Below, piece by piece: positions 52,201 to 60,931 of a stretch of 64,000 nt of DNA. The notes below the pieces were generated by a model, which was not told the DNA's origin, ran no database searches, and was given only the letters and a program-made list of their open reading frames with translations. The position numbers and the translations under genes were made by a program. Positions within the stretch are counted from its first letter, which is position 1. Each line of letters begins with the position of its first letter. The stretch is from positions 21,223,054 to 21,287,053 of the forward strand of contig NC_092562.1 of the NCBI RefSeq assembly GCF_037975245.1, given 5' to 3'. Origin of the DNA: Apostichopus japonicus (taxonomy: Eukaryota; Echinodermata; Holothuroidea; Aspidochirotida; Stichopodidae).

Positions 52201-55200
52201 ATTAAAGTAGTAACAGATATACTTCTTATACGGTATGACGAAACAGGCGGCTTAGTAAACATCTTACACAAATAATCGGGGGGGGGGGGCCTGTTTATTA
52301 ATACATTTATAAATCAAACAAAGAACCTTGAATGTAATGTGTTGCTCAATGGGGGAGCCAGTGTAAAGTGAAAAGACAATCCCTGGTACTGTCATATTTT
52401 CATCTGCTAAGAGTCAATTTTGCAGATTGGTTTTATATAGACTGTAAGGGAAACAGGGTAGAGGCAGGTAAACCGATCAGTAAAGCATTACAACAGTCAA
52501 GATGAGATATTACGAGACCCAAGACCACAGATTTACAACGTTCACAATCAAGGAACTTCCGATTCTGTCTGATTTTGTTAAGGTTACCACTAGCAATCCT
52601 GCATTTCTCAGAAATATGTTTTTTCAGAGACAAATTAGTGTCAAGCTGAACCTCAATAGTTTAACAGAGACAACAACGTCAACAATATAACTTGTCTCAG
52701 TCTTGTTGTACTAACATACCGAGTAGTACTCAAAATAGGATTAACGAAGGGCAATCCTTATTCATTTTTATACCAAATTGTCTTTAGATGTGCAAGTCAG
52801 TGACGGATCTGATTCATTCTTAGACATTTTAGTCGCCCATACACTTTCCCAGATCAGCCGTAACCACATGTAAAAAATCAATGTGGAATGTTCTGCATTG
52901 TTTTAAGTTTTCTTTGCATTTTTCTGGAATGAAACTTGACCAGTCAAATTATCATTGGATGTTAGCATTTTTTTCTGTAGAATTGAAAAATGAATCAAAA
53001 TCCACTAAAAAATCCACTTTAAATTGGCAAGAGGGTAGTCAGAGACAGAAGTGTCACCAAACATTGGGATGTCCTTTGTGGTAATGTTCATCGCTCGTTT
53101 AATCGTTTTCATCTCCGCAGAGCCACAGTGGACCCGATTTGATGGCAGGATGGGGAAACACCCCTATCAGCGAAATCCAGAGGTCCCAGACACCTCCCAT
53201 GAGTACGGAACAGCTGAGGTTTGATCCATTCGGAGATCTCACAGGTAAGTCGACATACGGGGTGGCTGATAAAAATCTGCATATTGTAATTTAATTTTTC
53301 ACAATCTGGTGGTAACCATACATAGTGGTTATAGGAAAGACAAAGAACCCACTATACATAAGCTGATATCGCATGTCCATTGGCATTCCAACCGGAATGA
53401 TGAAACTATCAAGGATGGCTTCTATATATTAACTAACTATGTATTTTGTTTTGAGAAGGAAACAGTAATACCTCAGTAACTTAGTAGCCATATGATTGAA
53501 ACAACATGTACGGCTTAGTTAGATTGAAGAGTATCCAGTTATGTGGGGTTATATTACATGTTAATACAACATCATGCAAAATGAATTACATGGCCTGATC
53601 AGAATGACACAGAGTTAAATACAACTATATGCAAAATATGAAATGCATTGAAACTTCACTGCTTAGAAGCAATCAACCTGGTGGTAACCACACTTATCTC
53701 TTAGTCAGAATGAGTGGTATCCAGTTGTGTGTGATTATATTACATTGCCTGGTCAGAATGACACAGAGTTAATACAACTCAATGCAAAATGTGAAATGGA
53801 TTGAAACTTCACTGCTTAGAAGCGATCAAACTGGTGGTAACCACACTTATTTATCTCTTAGTCAGAATGAGTGGTATCCAGTTATGTGTGATTATATCAC
53901 ATTGCCTGGTCAGAATGACACAGAGTTAATATAACTCGAAGCAAAATGTGAAATGGATTGAAACTTCACTGCTTAGAAGCGATCAAACTGGTGGTAACCA
54001 CACTTATTTATCTCTTAGTCAGAATGAGTGGTATCCAGTTATGTGTGATTATATCACATTGCCTGGTCAGAATGACACAGAGTTAATATAACTCGAAGCA
54101 AAATGTGAAATGGATTGAAACTTCACTGCTTAGAAGCAATCAACCTGGTGGTAACCACACTTATTTATCTCTTAGTCAGAATGAGTGGTATCCAGTTATG
54201 TGTGAATATATCACATTGCCTGGTCAGAATGACACAGAGTGAAATCAACTTAATGCAAAATGTGGAATGCATTGAAACTTCCACTACTTAGAAGCAATCT
54301 GTTAGACACAGAGTTACAACCTCAGTGCAAAAGTACTAAATGACGAAAGCTTTGAAGGCCACTCGTTGGGAGTGATCCACTCCACAAGAGCTACTCTGTA
54401 TGTCTCAAGCAAACTCTAATCAAACCGTTCTGGTAGGATTACTGGTGTTTGGTTAGATTCAAAGCAACACAGTCTGTACAGCCAGTGAGCCAGGGAATGT
54501 GTGGACTCAAACTTGATCATTCCTAAATGAGATGGGTATTCGTTTCATGTGCAATTCTTATTTCTCCATCCATCCCCAAGTTGTAGAGTTTCTCCGTGAA
54601 CTTATTGACTATCACTTCCTAGCAAGAAATTTAAACAGGTGGAAGTACGAACCAATTATCCCATCCCATACTTCCAGCTGCTTTAGTTTCCTTGGTTACA
54701 GTCGTTCTCATGAATATTGTTGTTTCTTTGCCATCTGTGCGCTCAGGAAACTTCAAGAGTAGTCTGCCATCCGCTGCTCCCAGCAAACAGAAGCAGCAGC
54801 CCCAACCACAAACATCTAGCTCCCCCCAACATCACCAGCGGCAACCACCACCACCACGGCAGGGAACATCTGCTCCTCCTATGGCACAGGCAACCAGACC
54901 AAACTATTATGGAAGCAGCTTCTCATCAGTCATTGGGGGTAGAGGGACAGGAGGGAAAACTTTTACCCCTGGACCTAGAGGTAATGTACAGTCATGAGTC
55001 ATGGGGGGGTTACAGTCATCAGTCATGGGGGGTAGAGTGGGTACAGTCATCAGTCATGGGGGGTAGAGTGGGTACAGTCATCAGTCATGGGGGGTAGAGG
55101 GGGTAGAGGGACAAGAGGGAAATATTTGACCCCTGGACCAGAGGTAGTGTGAATGGCTCTGTGGATGAGTGTGAAGGTGACATTGTGAGGCAGTGTGGAT

Positions 55201-57792
55201 GACAGTGCCAGAGTTAGTGTGGATGACAGTGTGAGGCAGTTGGAGGAGAGACTATCATTTAGAACAGGGTTGTCCAACCTACGGCCCGCGGGCCACAGTC
55301 CGGCCCGCCGCAGGGTTGCGTCCGGCCCGCCAGAGATACTCTACGGTGAGAAATTTTAGTGAGCAGATTTATTGATAACAATTTGAAGCTATATAATCAA
55401 TCATTTGAACCTTCTGGGTCCAAAAAACTGCATACAGGTCAGTTTGTGTGACACTCTCAGCGGAGGGGGGAGGGGGGGCGGCTGGACTTTATTCATCTGT
55501 TTTATCAGGAAGGAAAATAAATCAGTGCGCTCCGCGCGCAGTGCTCACATTTTGTTGCCCTGGGCTTCGGGCAAAAAATCGAAAAATCGAGCGTAGGGTT
55601 CATGCGGCCCCCTCCTTCATCATACTCATTCCATGTGGCCCTCCTCTGCAAAAGGTTGGACAACCCTGATTTAGAAAGTGTTAGAAGATCGTAGCAGGCA
55701 GTTTCAAAGAAACTGCAGCAGGCAGTTTGAGGAACGAGGAATTATGATGTGCAGTCTGGGCAGATGCATGAAACAAAGTGATATTAAACAATGGATGAAG
55801 CAGGTGAATCACAGAATTGTCCAGAGACTGAAGTGGTACCTTATTCAAATTTGTATTGTCAAGATCATCCATACAGCTCGTTAACTATTAGCAAGGTTGA
55901 TATCCTGTGTCCTTATAACATGGACGAAGAGATCCTGTTAGTCCAAACTATGTCCATATATTTGGATTTACAAAGAAAGAAAAAAACTCAAAGTTGCCAT
56001 AAAACATTCAGAAAACTTGTTACATTTTGCTTCAAATCCACTCCACGAGATTGGAAGACAAACATGAACCATTAATTAAAAACCTAACATTTGTGATAGA
56101 TTATGATCTTTTTGAAGAACATGTTTCTGTTTTCTTTCCCGGTAGTTATGAAGCCAGGAGCAAGAGACAAGGACTTTGGAGATTTACTGAGTGGACACGA
56201 GTTTACCTCCCAAGCCGAGGAACAAGTCCCAAAATCAATCAAACAAATGCGACGGAAGCAGTTAGAGGAATCCACAGATCCAGAGGTTTTGAAGGTACGT
56301 TTTTGGTCGTCGTAGGCCAGATTAACGTAACATCTCCGTAGCGTGAAACGTGCATCGTGTTTTAGTCGCTGGAGTTTGCTGTAGATGTTATTGAGATATG
56401 TCAGAGTAAACGTTTGAACCTTGAAGGTTTCGATTGTCCAGGGAATAAATTCTGGATATTTACAGTTTTTGATGTTTATGGAGATTTCATCTATTATAAA
56501 ATATTGAAATGTTAACGATTTCTATGTACCGAAGCTGTCATGCAGGGTTTGTAGCAGTTTGACCATTTTATATAGCAGGATGGTATGGGATAACAGAACA
56601 ATTATTCCCCGTTGCCATTAGCAACCAGCTCAAGTTACGTGAGTGTTTGGTAATACCCCAACTACCAGTAGTTGCCAATTCTAGTTTGAAATTTGTGCCA
56701 TACCAAGAAGACATATATGGAAACAATTGCACAGAATCAGTACTCAGTGAAAATTGTGCCACTCCCACAGTGCTGTTCTTGTCATTGGTTTGTGGGCTGT
56801 GTGCATACAAGGCATTAGAATTTGATATAAAAAGCACTTTGAAGTATAAAGTTTAGGCAAGATGACAAGACAACCTCCAATCTTTTAGACATTAAAAAAA
56901 TATTAACCGGGATCTAATTTGATACCAACAGGTCAAAGTTAATCCATGTTTTTGAGGTGGATGTGTGACGTTATAAATATCACCATAGCAACAAAGTTTT
57001 ATCTTAAAAATGGAAGCGATGTTTGGTACTTCATCATTACCTCATCTCATTATCTGTAATGTTCATCTCTGATAACAGGTGCGTGACTGGACCGAAGGCA
57101 AGGAGAATAACATCAGAGCTCTGCTATGTTCTATGCACACTGTCTTGTGGGAGGGAGAAACAAGGTGGAAACCAGCAACGATGGATAAATTAGTAACGGC
57201 TGATCAGGTTAGTAACCTACAAGGCGGGTCTGTTTCGGTAGAGTTGATATCCAGTAAGATGGGGGTGGGGGGTGGGTGGGGGCTGCTTTGATTGGTTAGT
57301 CATTGGCAGTAAAGAGCTTGTAATTTATAGTTGAGATGTATAGTTCTGTGTTATAAACTGATATGCTAGTCAAATGTTTACTTGTTGTGGAGTTGGTTAT
57401 TTACGTTTACCAAATTGTCATTCGTAAAATTCTTGTGATCGTCATGTTATTGGGGGTGTTTTCTAAACACTTCTAGGTTAGTTGTTGTACTTTAACTGTT
57501 GTGTGTGACACTTTTTATCGCTTCTTTTTATAACTGTCCGTTAAAAAGTAGAAAGAACACCGAGCCGTATAACTGCGCATTTGTGAGTAAACAACGCTAG
57601 CTTTCAAGGCGTCTTATCACTTTCTTTACTTTTGAATTGCAGGTGAAAAAATGGTATCGCAAAGCAGTTCTCTCTGTACACCCTGACAAACTGGTGGACA
57701 CACCGCAAGAGTCGCTGGCGAAATTAATATTCATGGAATTAAACGATGCCTGGGCGGAGTTTGAAGACAGCGGCAGTAAATCTCTCTGCTAA
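31266..57792 (+). CDS. GAK: Cyclin-G-associated kinase (auxilin-2), complete, 23 exons
   Basis: Exons: 31266-31395, 33810-33871, 34682-34741, 35340-35594, 38869-38994, 39941-40030, 40765-40900, 41918-42088, 42989-43115, 43738-43936, 44472-44594, 45540-45673, 46131-46247, 46834-46914, 48089-48206, 48754-48833, 49844-50037, 50796-51808, 53121-53244, 54747-54980, 56146-56294, 57079-57207, 57643-57792. They join in frame to 1333 codons plus stop (human GAK is 1311). Order: NAK-family kinase (~30-325), PTEN-like domain (~390-550), C2 domain (~560-715), disordered adaptor-binding linker (~735-1190), J domain (~1245-1333). GAK recruits Hsc70 to clathrin coats and drives uncoating at the trans-Golgi, endosomes and plasma membrane; it also acts in mitosis. 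The start [15 protein letters not shown] leads into [11 protein letters not shown] as in vertebrate GAK. AAK1 and BIKE share the kinase but lack the PTEN/C2/J parts, and neuronal auxilin lacks the kinase. Confidence 0.96.
36475..38111 (+). mobile_element. ~1.6-kb insertion bounded by CGTTTAAACG palindromes
   Basis: Both ends of this segment carry clusters of the palindrome CGTTTAAACG or AAACGTTT, at about 36490-36555 and 38025-38100. The outermost bases are similar when inverted: TAGGGCTGTGAG on the left, and TAGTCTGTGCTG as the complement of the right end. No long reading frame is present. It lies in GAK intron 4, the largest intron of that gene. It looks like a non-autonomous DNA transposon with subterminal palindromes; the exact boundaries and target duplication are not resolved. 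Confidence 0.5.
39153..39272 (+). repeat. (CAGT)n tetranucleotide microsatellite
   Basis: About 30 CAGT units, interrupted only by two CAGA variants near 39241, lie in GAK intron 5. The near-perfect purity suggests it is polymorphic. Confidence 0.97.
40526..40735 (-). mobile_element. tRNA-derived SINE, truncated at its tRNA head
   Basis: On the minus strand the segment begins with a B-box-like word GGTTCGAGTC (40719-40728), continues through a non-tRNA body and ends in a (TACA)n tail at 40526-40555. This is the order expected for a tRNA-related SINE whose A-box half is missing. It ends only about 30 bp before the acceptor of GAK exon 7 at 40765. The family assignment is from pattern memory; no name is claimed. 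Confidence 0.55.
42989..45673 (+). other. GAK PTEN-like domain exon block (exons 9-12)
   Basis: Exon 9 encodes the amphipathic lead-in NFFGMVKGG ... [18 protein letters not shown]. Exon 10 begins the tyrosine-phosphatase-like fold ([20 protein letters not shown]). Exon 11 ends in VCIVHCT and exon 12 continues [14 protein letters not shown], so the P-loop is split by intron 11 right after the cysteine. The loop reads HCTDGKASS. The arginine of the active CX5R motif is replaced by serine, as it is by alanine in vertebrate GAK and auxilin. The domain is thus expected to bind phosphoinositides without phosphatase activity. Confidence 0.9.
44541..45215 (+). repeat. 82-bp tandem array derived from the 3' end of GAK exon 11
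   Basis: Units start at 44541, 44623, 44705, 44787, 44869 and 44951 with an exact 82-bp period, then at about 45060 and 45136. The first unit is the last 54 nt of coding exon 11 plus the first 28 nt of intron 11. The later units therefore carry copies of coding sequence plus the GTAAGAA splice donor. Units 1 and 2 share 40 identical bases across the donor. Units at 44787 and 44951 are more diverged and have lost the donor. Confidence 0.92.
46001..46045 (+). other. Conserved-looking double hairpin with GAAACGTC loop
   Basis: The outer stem TTGGCCT (46001-46007) pairs exactly with AGGCCAA (46039-46045). The inner stem GATCC (46016-46020) pairs with GGATC (46026-46030) around TGCTA. The internal loop is TTGAAGAA opposite GAAACGTC. 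The TGAAGA...GAAAC arrangement recalls a hammerhead ribozyme core (CUGANGA...GAAA), as known in Penelope-like elements. The first C is replaced, one A is extra, and only two stems are visible. It lies in GAK intron 12, 86 bp before exon 13. Confidence 0.5.
47541..47599 (+). repeat. (GATCA)n pentanucleotide microsatellite
   Basis: About eleven AGATC units, with two AGATT variants, lie in GAK intron 14. Each unit contains a GATC site. Confidence 0.95.
49259..49312 (+). repeat. CAGTGTTACAAT minisatellite
   Basis: Four to five imperfect 12-18 bp copies containing TCAGTGTTACA lie in GAK intron 16. Confidence 0.7.
50649..50715 (+). repeat. Short tandem duplication before GAK exon 18
   Basis: The phrase AGTAAGTTAGGATAAACTCT plus CTTGAAG occurs twice, about 31 bp apart, in the last 150 bp of intron 17. 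Confidence 0.75.
51918..52690 (-). mobile_element. Decayed non-LTR retrotransposon (LINE) 3' end
   Basis: On the minus strand, 52433-52633 encodes a reverse-transcriptase C-terminal segment of the type [24 protein letters not shown]-like stretch follows with a stop and frameshift. Then 52053-52271 gives [18 protein letters not shown] and [11 protein letters not shown], the usual end of CR1/L2/Jockey-like polymerases. The element ends with GGCGCTATATAAATG and a short (TTA)n tail near 51918. It is 5'-truncated and broken by stops. It sits antisense in GAK intron 18. Confidence 0.85.
53681..54305 (+). repeat. Tandem repeat, four copies of ~157 bp, in GAK intron 19
   Basis: The phrase GTGGTAACCACACTTAT recurs at 53681, 53834, 53991 and 54148 (spacings 153, 157, 157). 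The middle two units are almost identical. A degenerate first copy begins near 53309 with GGTGGTAACCATACATAG. No coding potential is seen. Confidence 0.92.
54987..55143 (+). repeat. Tandem copies of the 3' end of GAK exon 20 inside intron 20
   Basis: A ~31-bp unit TACAGTCATCAGTCATGG... repeats at 54987, 55011, 55042 and 55073. The last copy continues into a 66-nt segment (55078-55143) that closely repeats the last 58 nt of exon 20 (54923-54980), including the end CCCCTGGACC-AGAG and a following GT. So the end of the coding exon and its donor region have been copied into the intron that follows. Confidence 0.85.
55257..55676 (+). mobile_element. 404-bp hAT-type MITE with perfect TIRs and 8-bp target duplication
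   Basis: The element occupies 55265-55668. Its ends are perfect 16-bp inverted repeats, CAGGGTTGTCCAACCT and its complement. Both flanks carry the same 8-bp word ATTTAGAA (55257-55264 and 55669-55676), the mark of hAT integration. The interior is GC-rich and has no transposase. It sits in GAK intron 20. It is intact at both ends, so it may still be mobilisable by a transposase elsewhere. Confidence 0.92.
56146..57792 (+). other. GAK J-domain exon block (exons 21-23)
   Basis: Exon 21 encodes the acidic/basic lead-in [12 protein letters not shown] and [19 protein letters not shown]. Exon 22 gives [24 protein letters not shown] and the following helix. Exon 23 contains the HPD tripeptide in LSVHPDKL, which stimulates the Hsc70 ATPase, and ends [14 protein letters not shown]...SLC with TAA at 57790-57792. 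HPD is intact, so the uncoating co-chaperone should be functional. Confidence 0.94.
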
Positions 57793-58116
57793 CGGGTGGA
57801 AAGCGGACAAATCCGTGATTTGTATAAAGTCAAGAAGATAAAAAAGTATTTAAATTGTTTACCAACTCATCCATTCATACCAGCCACTTTCAGTGTGTGA
57901 TTCCTAGTATTAATATTGACAAGACCATTCCCCACTAATAAGAAGAAACCTCATCCTTTTTTGTTCCTGTAGAAAGAAAGTCATTCCATGTTGTGACCCT
58001 GGTAACATTTGAGTGCGTATAAATAGGTGTTAAACCCTTATATCTAATAACGACCATCTCCAGAGTAGAAGGTTGTGTTTACTAGAAATAACTGCCTGCC
58101 TGCCTAACTAACCCTA

Positions 58117-58390
58117 ACGTCTCCCATGATTCGCAGCTTTGGGCTAAGATCGTGTGTAGTGTTTGCTCTTTTCGTGGGGGCATCTGTGATAGCTTGATAG
58201 GTCTAACACGGTCATGATATTTTCACATTTGGAATGCAGGACTGGTGCTGACATCTCCCATGATTCTCAGCTTTGGGCTAAGATCGTGTGTAGTGTTTGT
58301 TCTTTTTGAGGGGGCATCTGTGATAGCTTGATAGGTCTAACACGGTCATGATATTTTCATAATCACATTTGGAATGCAGGACTGGTGCTG
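58117..58390 (+). repeat. Tandem duplication of ~137 bp in the GAK 3' region
   Basis: Copy one (58117-58250) and copy two (58251-58390) both run from CTCCCATGATTC to GGAATGCAGGACTGGTGCTG. They differ by a few substitutions and a 6-bp insertion. The copies probably lie within the GAK 3' untranslated region. Confidence 0.9.
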
Positions 58391-58685
58391 TGGAGTGTAC
58401 CAATTCAGTGAAATTGGTTTGCTTTTTTCTCGCACAGGCTATCTCCGGTGTCTTGTCTTGATAAGTAATGAAGATCTCCCGTCACAGCAGTCGTCGGTAA
58501 TTTGTTGTGGAGTTGTGCAACAACAAGTTTAAAATCTTCCAAAAGAGAGTCACAATGAAAAACAAACATTAATGCTTAACCTTCATGGTGTATATATTTG
58601 CATATACAAATCTGAGCTGCAATTGTTAGGACTAGTTTATTGAAAAGTTATCATATAAAAACTAAAATCTTTTGGTGATACTAAC

Positions 58686-58691
58686 AATAAA
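58686..58691 (+). terminator. Candidate GAK polyadenylation signal AATAAA
   Basis: This is the first canonical AATAAA after the GAK stop codon, about 900 bp downstream. A second, at 60031-60036, would give a 2.2-kb untranslated region. Confidence 0.4.
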
Positions 58692-59122
58692 CTCCTTCAG
58701 CTTCCTTCAGTGTGAAAAGGTAATAAGTTGAGCATATTTTAATGTCTTAATGTTATTTTAAAATTGATCTTTGCTTTTAACCCCTATGCAAACATTTGTT
58801 TTTAGTTGGGTATTTCTGTAATACAGAGGGAGTTTGTTATTGTTTTCAAAACTGAGGACAGTGTATCATTGTCACCCGTTAAATGTGTCAACTTACTCAT
58901 TGGTGGTTCTGTTAACAAGGTGAGAGTCTTACTAAACAAGGTGAGAGTCTTACTAATTTAAGACACCAAACCAAAGTTTCTCACAAAATTATTTAAAAAG
59001 CTTAACCTTACCCTCACATTACGTGCCGAGTCTATTTAGTAAAAGTTTTAAGATGATGACCTTTTTTTTTTACCAGGTTTTAACTGTTGTAAAAAAAAAC
59101 ACTTGGATCATCTGTGTCCATC

Positions 59123-59515
59123 TGCAGAATGGATTGAATATTTATTGACACACCTGACATGCTGTGTCTAATTCTATATATATATATACACACATATATA
59201 GATAAAAATAGTATTTCTATCCCTACTGGGGAAGATATGAATATTCACGAACATTAAGTAAATATATAAGTACCATCTGGCAGTATCAGATCTTGGTGAG
59301 TCCTTATGCAGAATGAATCAAATATTTATTTGACACACCCAAAGTGCTGTGTCTATTCTATATATATATATATACATATAAATAATTTTTCTATCCCTAT
59401 GGGGGAAAATATATATTCATGATGATTACTGATAAATATTCATGATGATTACTGTTATCATGAATATTCAGTAAAGATGTAAGTATCATCTGGCAGTATC
59501 AGATCTTGGTCAGTA
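59123..59515 (+). repeat. Imperfect tandem duplication of ~190 bp with TA-rich cores
   Basis: Both copies run from TGCAGAATG-ATT/C-AATATTTATT through a (TA)n core and TTTCTATCCCTA to CATCTGGCAGTATCAGATCT. The second copy begins near 59310 and has a small internal duplication of ATTCATGATGATTACTG. Confidence 0.85.
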
Positions 59516-60145
59516 TTCATGTCACAAACTTTCATACTAATAAAAAACAAGAGCATATTCCTAAACGAACAATGATAATAATACTGTTTTATCTCTGCTG
59601 TGGCATCTTTATCAAGGTGTTAAAATATCTACTGGAAAAAAATAAAATAATAAAATGCCCCTCTTGGAATGTTGATGTAAATTGTTAAATATACAGCCAT
59701 CCATATACACTATTCCACAATAAGACAAGTGGTACAAAAGTGGTTGCTATGTTAACAGTTTGCTACACATCCAACACTCGACTATACTGCCAGACATCAC
59801 TAACTAGAGTGAACTACATATATGTTTGAATGTCTATCAAAAGATTGATGTTTTTATTACAATTATTATAATTATGTGATTATATTTATGACATAAAAAT
59901 GAGATAACTTTAAAGCAATAGTAGTAAATAGCAAGAAAGCATCATGTACCATTAAGATTGAGAAGAGATCCCAAAGAGGAACTGCCAATGTTAGAATGCT
60001 TGGTACTGTTTCATCTCCTTGTCACTCTTTAATAAAACCTGTTATTATGTATCTCTTCTGTCAGTGTTCTTTTCTCCATGTCATAATATCTTCTTCGGAA
60101 GAATTAATATTCCCAATGAAATTAGGAAGAAATATATATAATATA

Positions 60146-60371
60146 TTATACAACACCTAATTATATTCCGGCCATTTGATTGGTCAATTGCTCGTCGATT
60201 GCATGCAAAATCCGCTCTATTGCACGCTATGATGATAGAACCATGCGTTATACTTTTTTGGTAGCACTTTTTTCAATGGTAAGAGAGCAGAGAAACCTGT
60301 CTGTTCAAAACAATCTGTTGCATGAGTGCATTTTACATCCAATTATATCCAAATTTGAAGGTGTTGTATAA
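60146..60371 (+). mobile_element. 226-bp MITE-like element with 13-bp inverted ends
   Basis: TTATACAACACCT at 60146-60158 is perfectly inverted as AGGTGTTGTATAA at 60359-60371. The sequence between is open in one frame over about 60 codons but shows no known protein. It is probably a short non-autonomous DNA transposon. It directly abuts the inverted repeat at 60374-60480. Confidence 0.7.
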
Positions 60372-60373
60372 AA

Positions 60374-60480
60374 CAAATAATGAATGGTTTCCATTCGCGC
60401 CTCGTTGAATGGAACAAATTACATCTTTCAACGAATGAAATATTTGCACTATTGCACGAATGGAAACCATTCATTATTTG
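60374..60480 (+). repeat. Perfect 24-bp inverted repeat
   Basis: The arms 60374-60397 and 60457-60480 are exact inverted copies that begin CAAATAATGAATGG. The spacer is 59 bp. The right end continues into TTGTATAA, matching the TTATACAA at the left end of the neighbouring MITE. The two structures may therefore form one compound element from 60146 to about 60485. Confidence 0.8.
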
Positions 60481-60931
60481 TATAATATCTCCTTGGGGAA
60501 AGCACAGGCTGTTTTGGTTTTAGTTTCAAGTTTGGTTTGTGACCCTGATCCCTTGCATCATTTCACCGGAAAGGCTTTTGATGAAAACCACCACTGATCA
60601 AGTTGATTTCCATTGCAAGGTAAGATCTTGAACGGTTTGGAATATTTGTCATTATCACACGTACCAAATTAGTTGGACATTGAATGCAATAGCTGTTGAG
60701 TTAATGTCACTAGCCAGTTTGAAGTCAACCTTTGTTCCATCCTGGATGTAACAACAGTTCACTTGAGGGAAAAATCTAAAGGTTGTCCAAGTTTAGTCAA
60801 GTGCAATTATCTTTCGAACGAAACACAGTGGGTATGATATTATCACGTTCATCGACGGTTGGAGTGAGTTGACGGTTTGAGTTGACGATTGGAATGAGTT
60901 GATTTAATGGAGATGAATTGCTTTCTACAGA

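Larger units (their letters stand above)
50796..54980 (+). other. GAK clathrin/AP2-binding linker (exons 18-20)
   Basis: Exon 18 is 1013 nt long and in frame. It encodes a low-complexity linker with a run of 12 aspartates near residue 784. Five FDPF motifs and one VDPF follow between about residues 920 and 1025, and another FDPF is in exon 19 near 1105. DPF motifs bind the AP-2 alpha-appendage. Leucine/acid words such as VDLLSN and DDLLGSS resemble clathrin-box or GGA-ear type ligands. Exon 20 is Pro/Gln/Ser rich and ends with the [15 protein letters not shown] segment shared with vertebrate GAK (RPNY-FSVIG). Confidence 0.9.
57793..60931. other. GAK 3' region and convergent intergenic region
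   Basis: No coding exon is supported. The stretch must hold the 3' untranslated regions of GAK (plus) and of the coiled-coil gene (minus). AATAAA words at 58686-58691 and 60031-60036 are candidate GAK poly(A) signals. Two tandem duplications (from 58117 and from about 59123), a TA-rich microsatellite and a MITE with inverted repeats (60146-60480) fill most of the rest. Confidence 0.6.
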
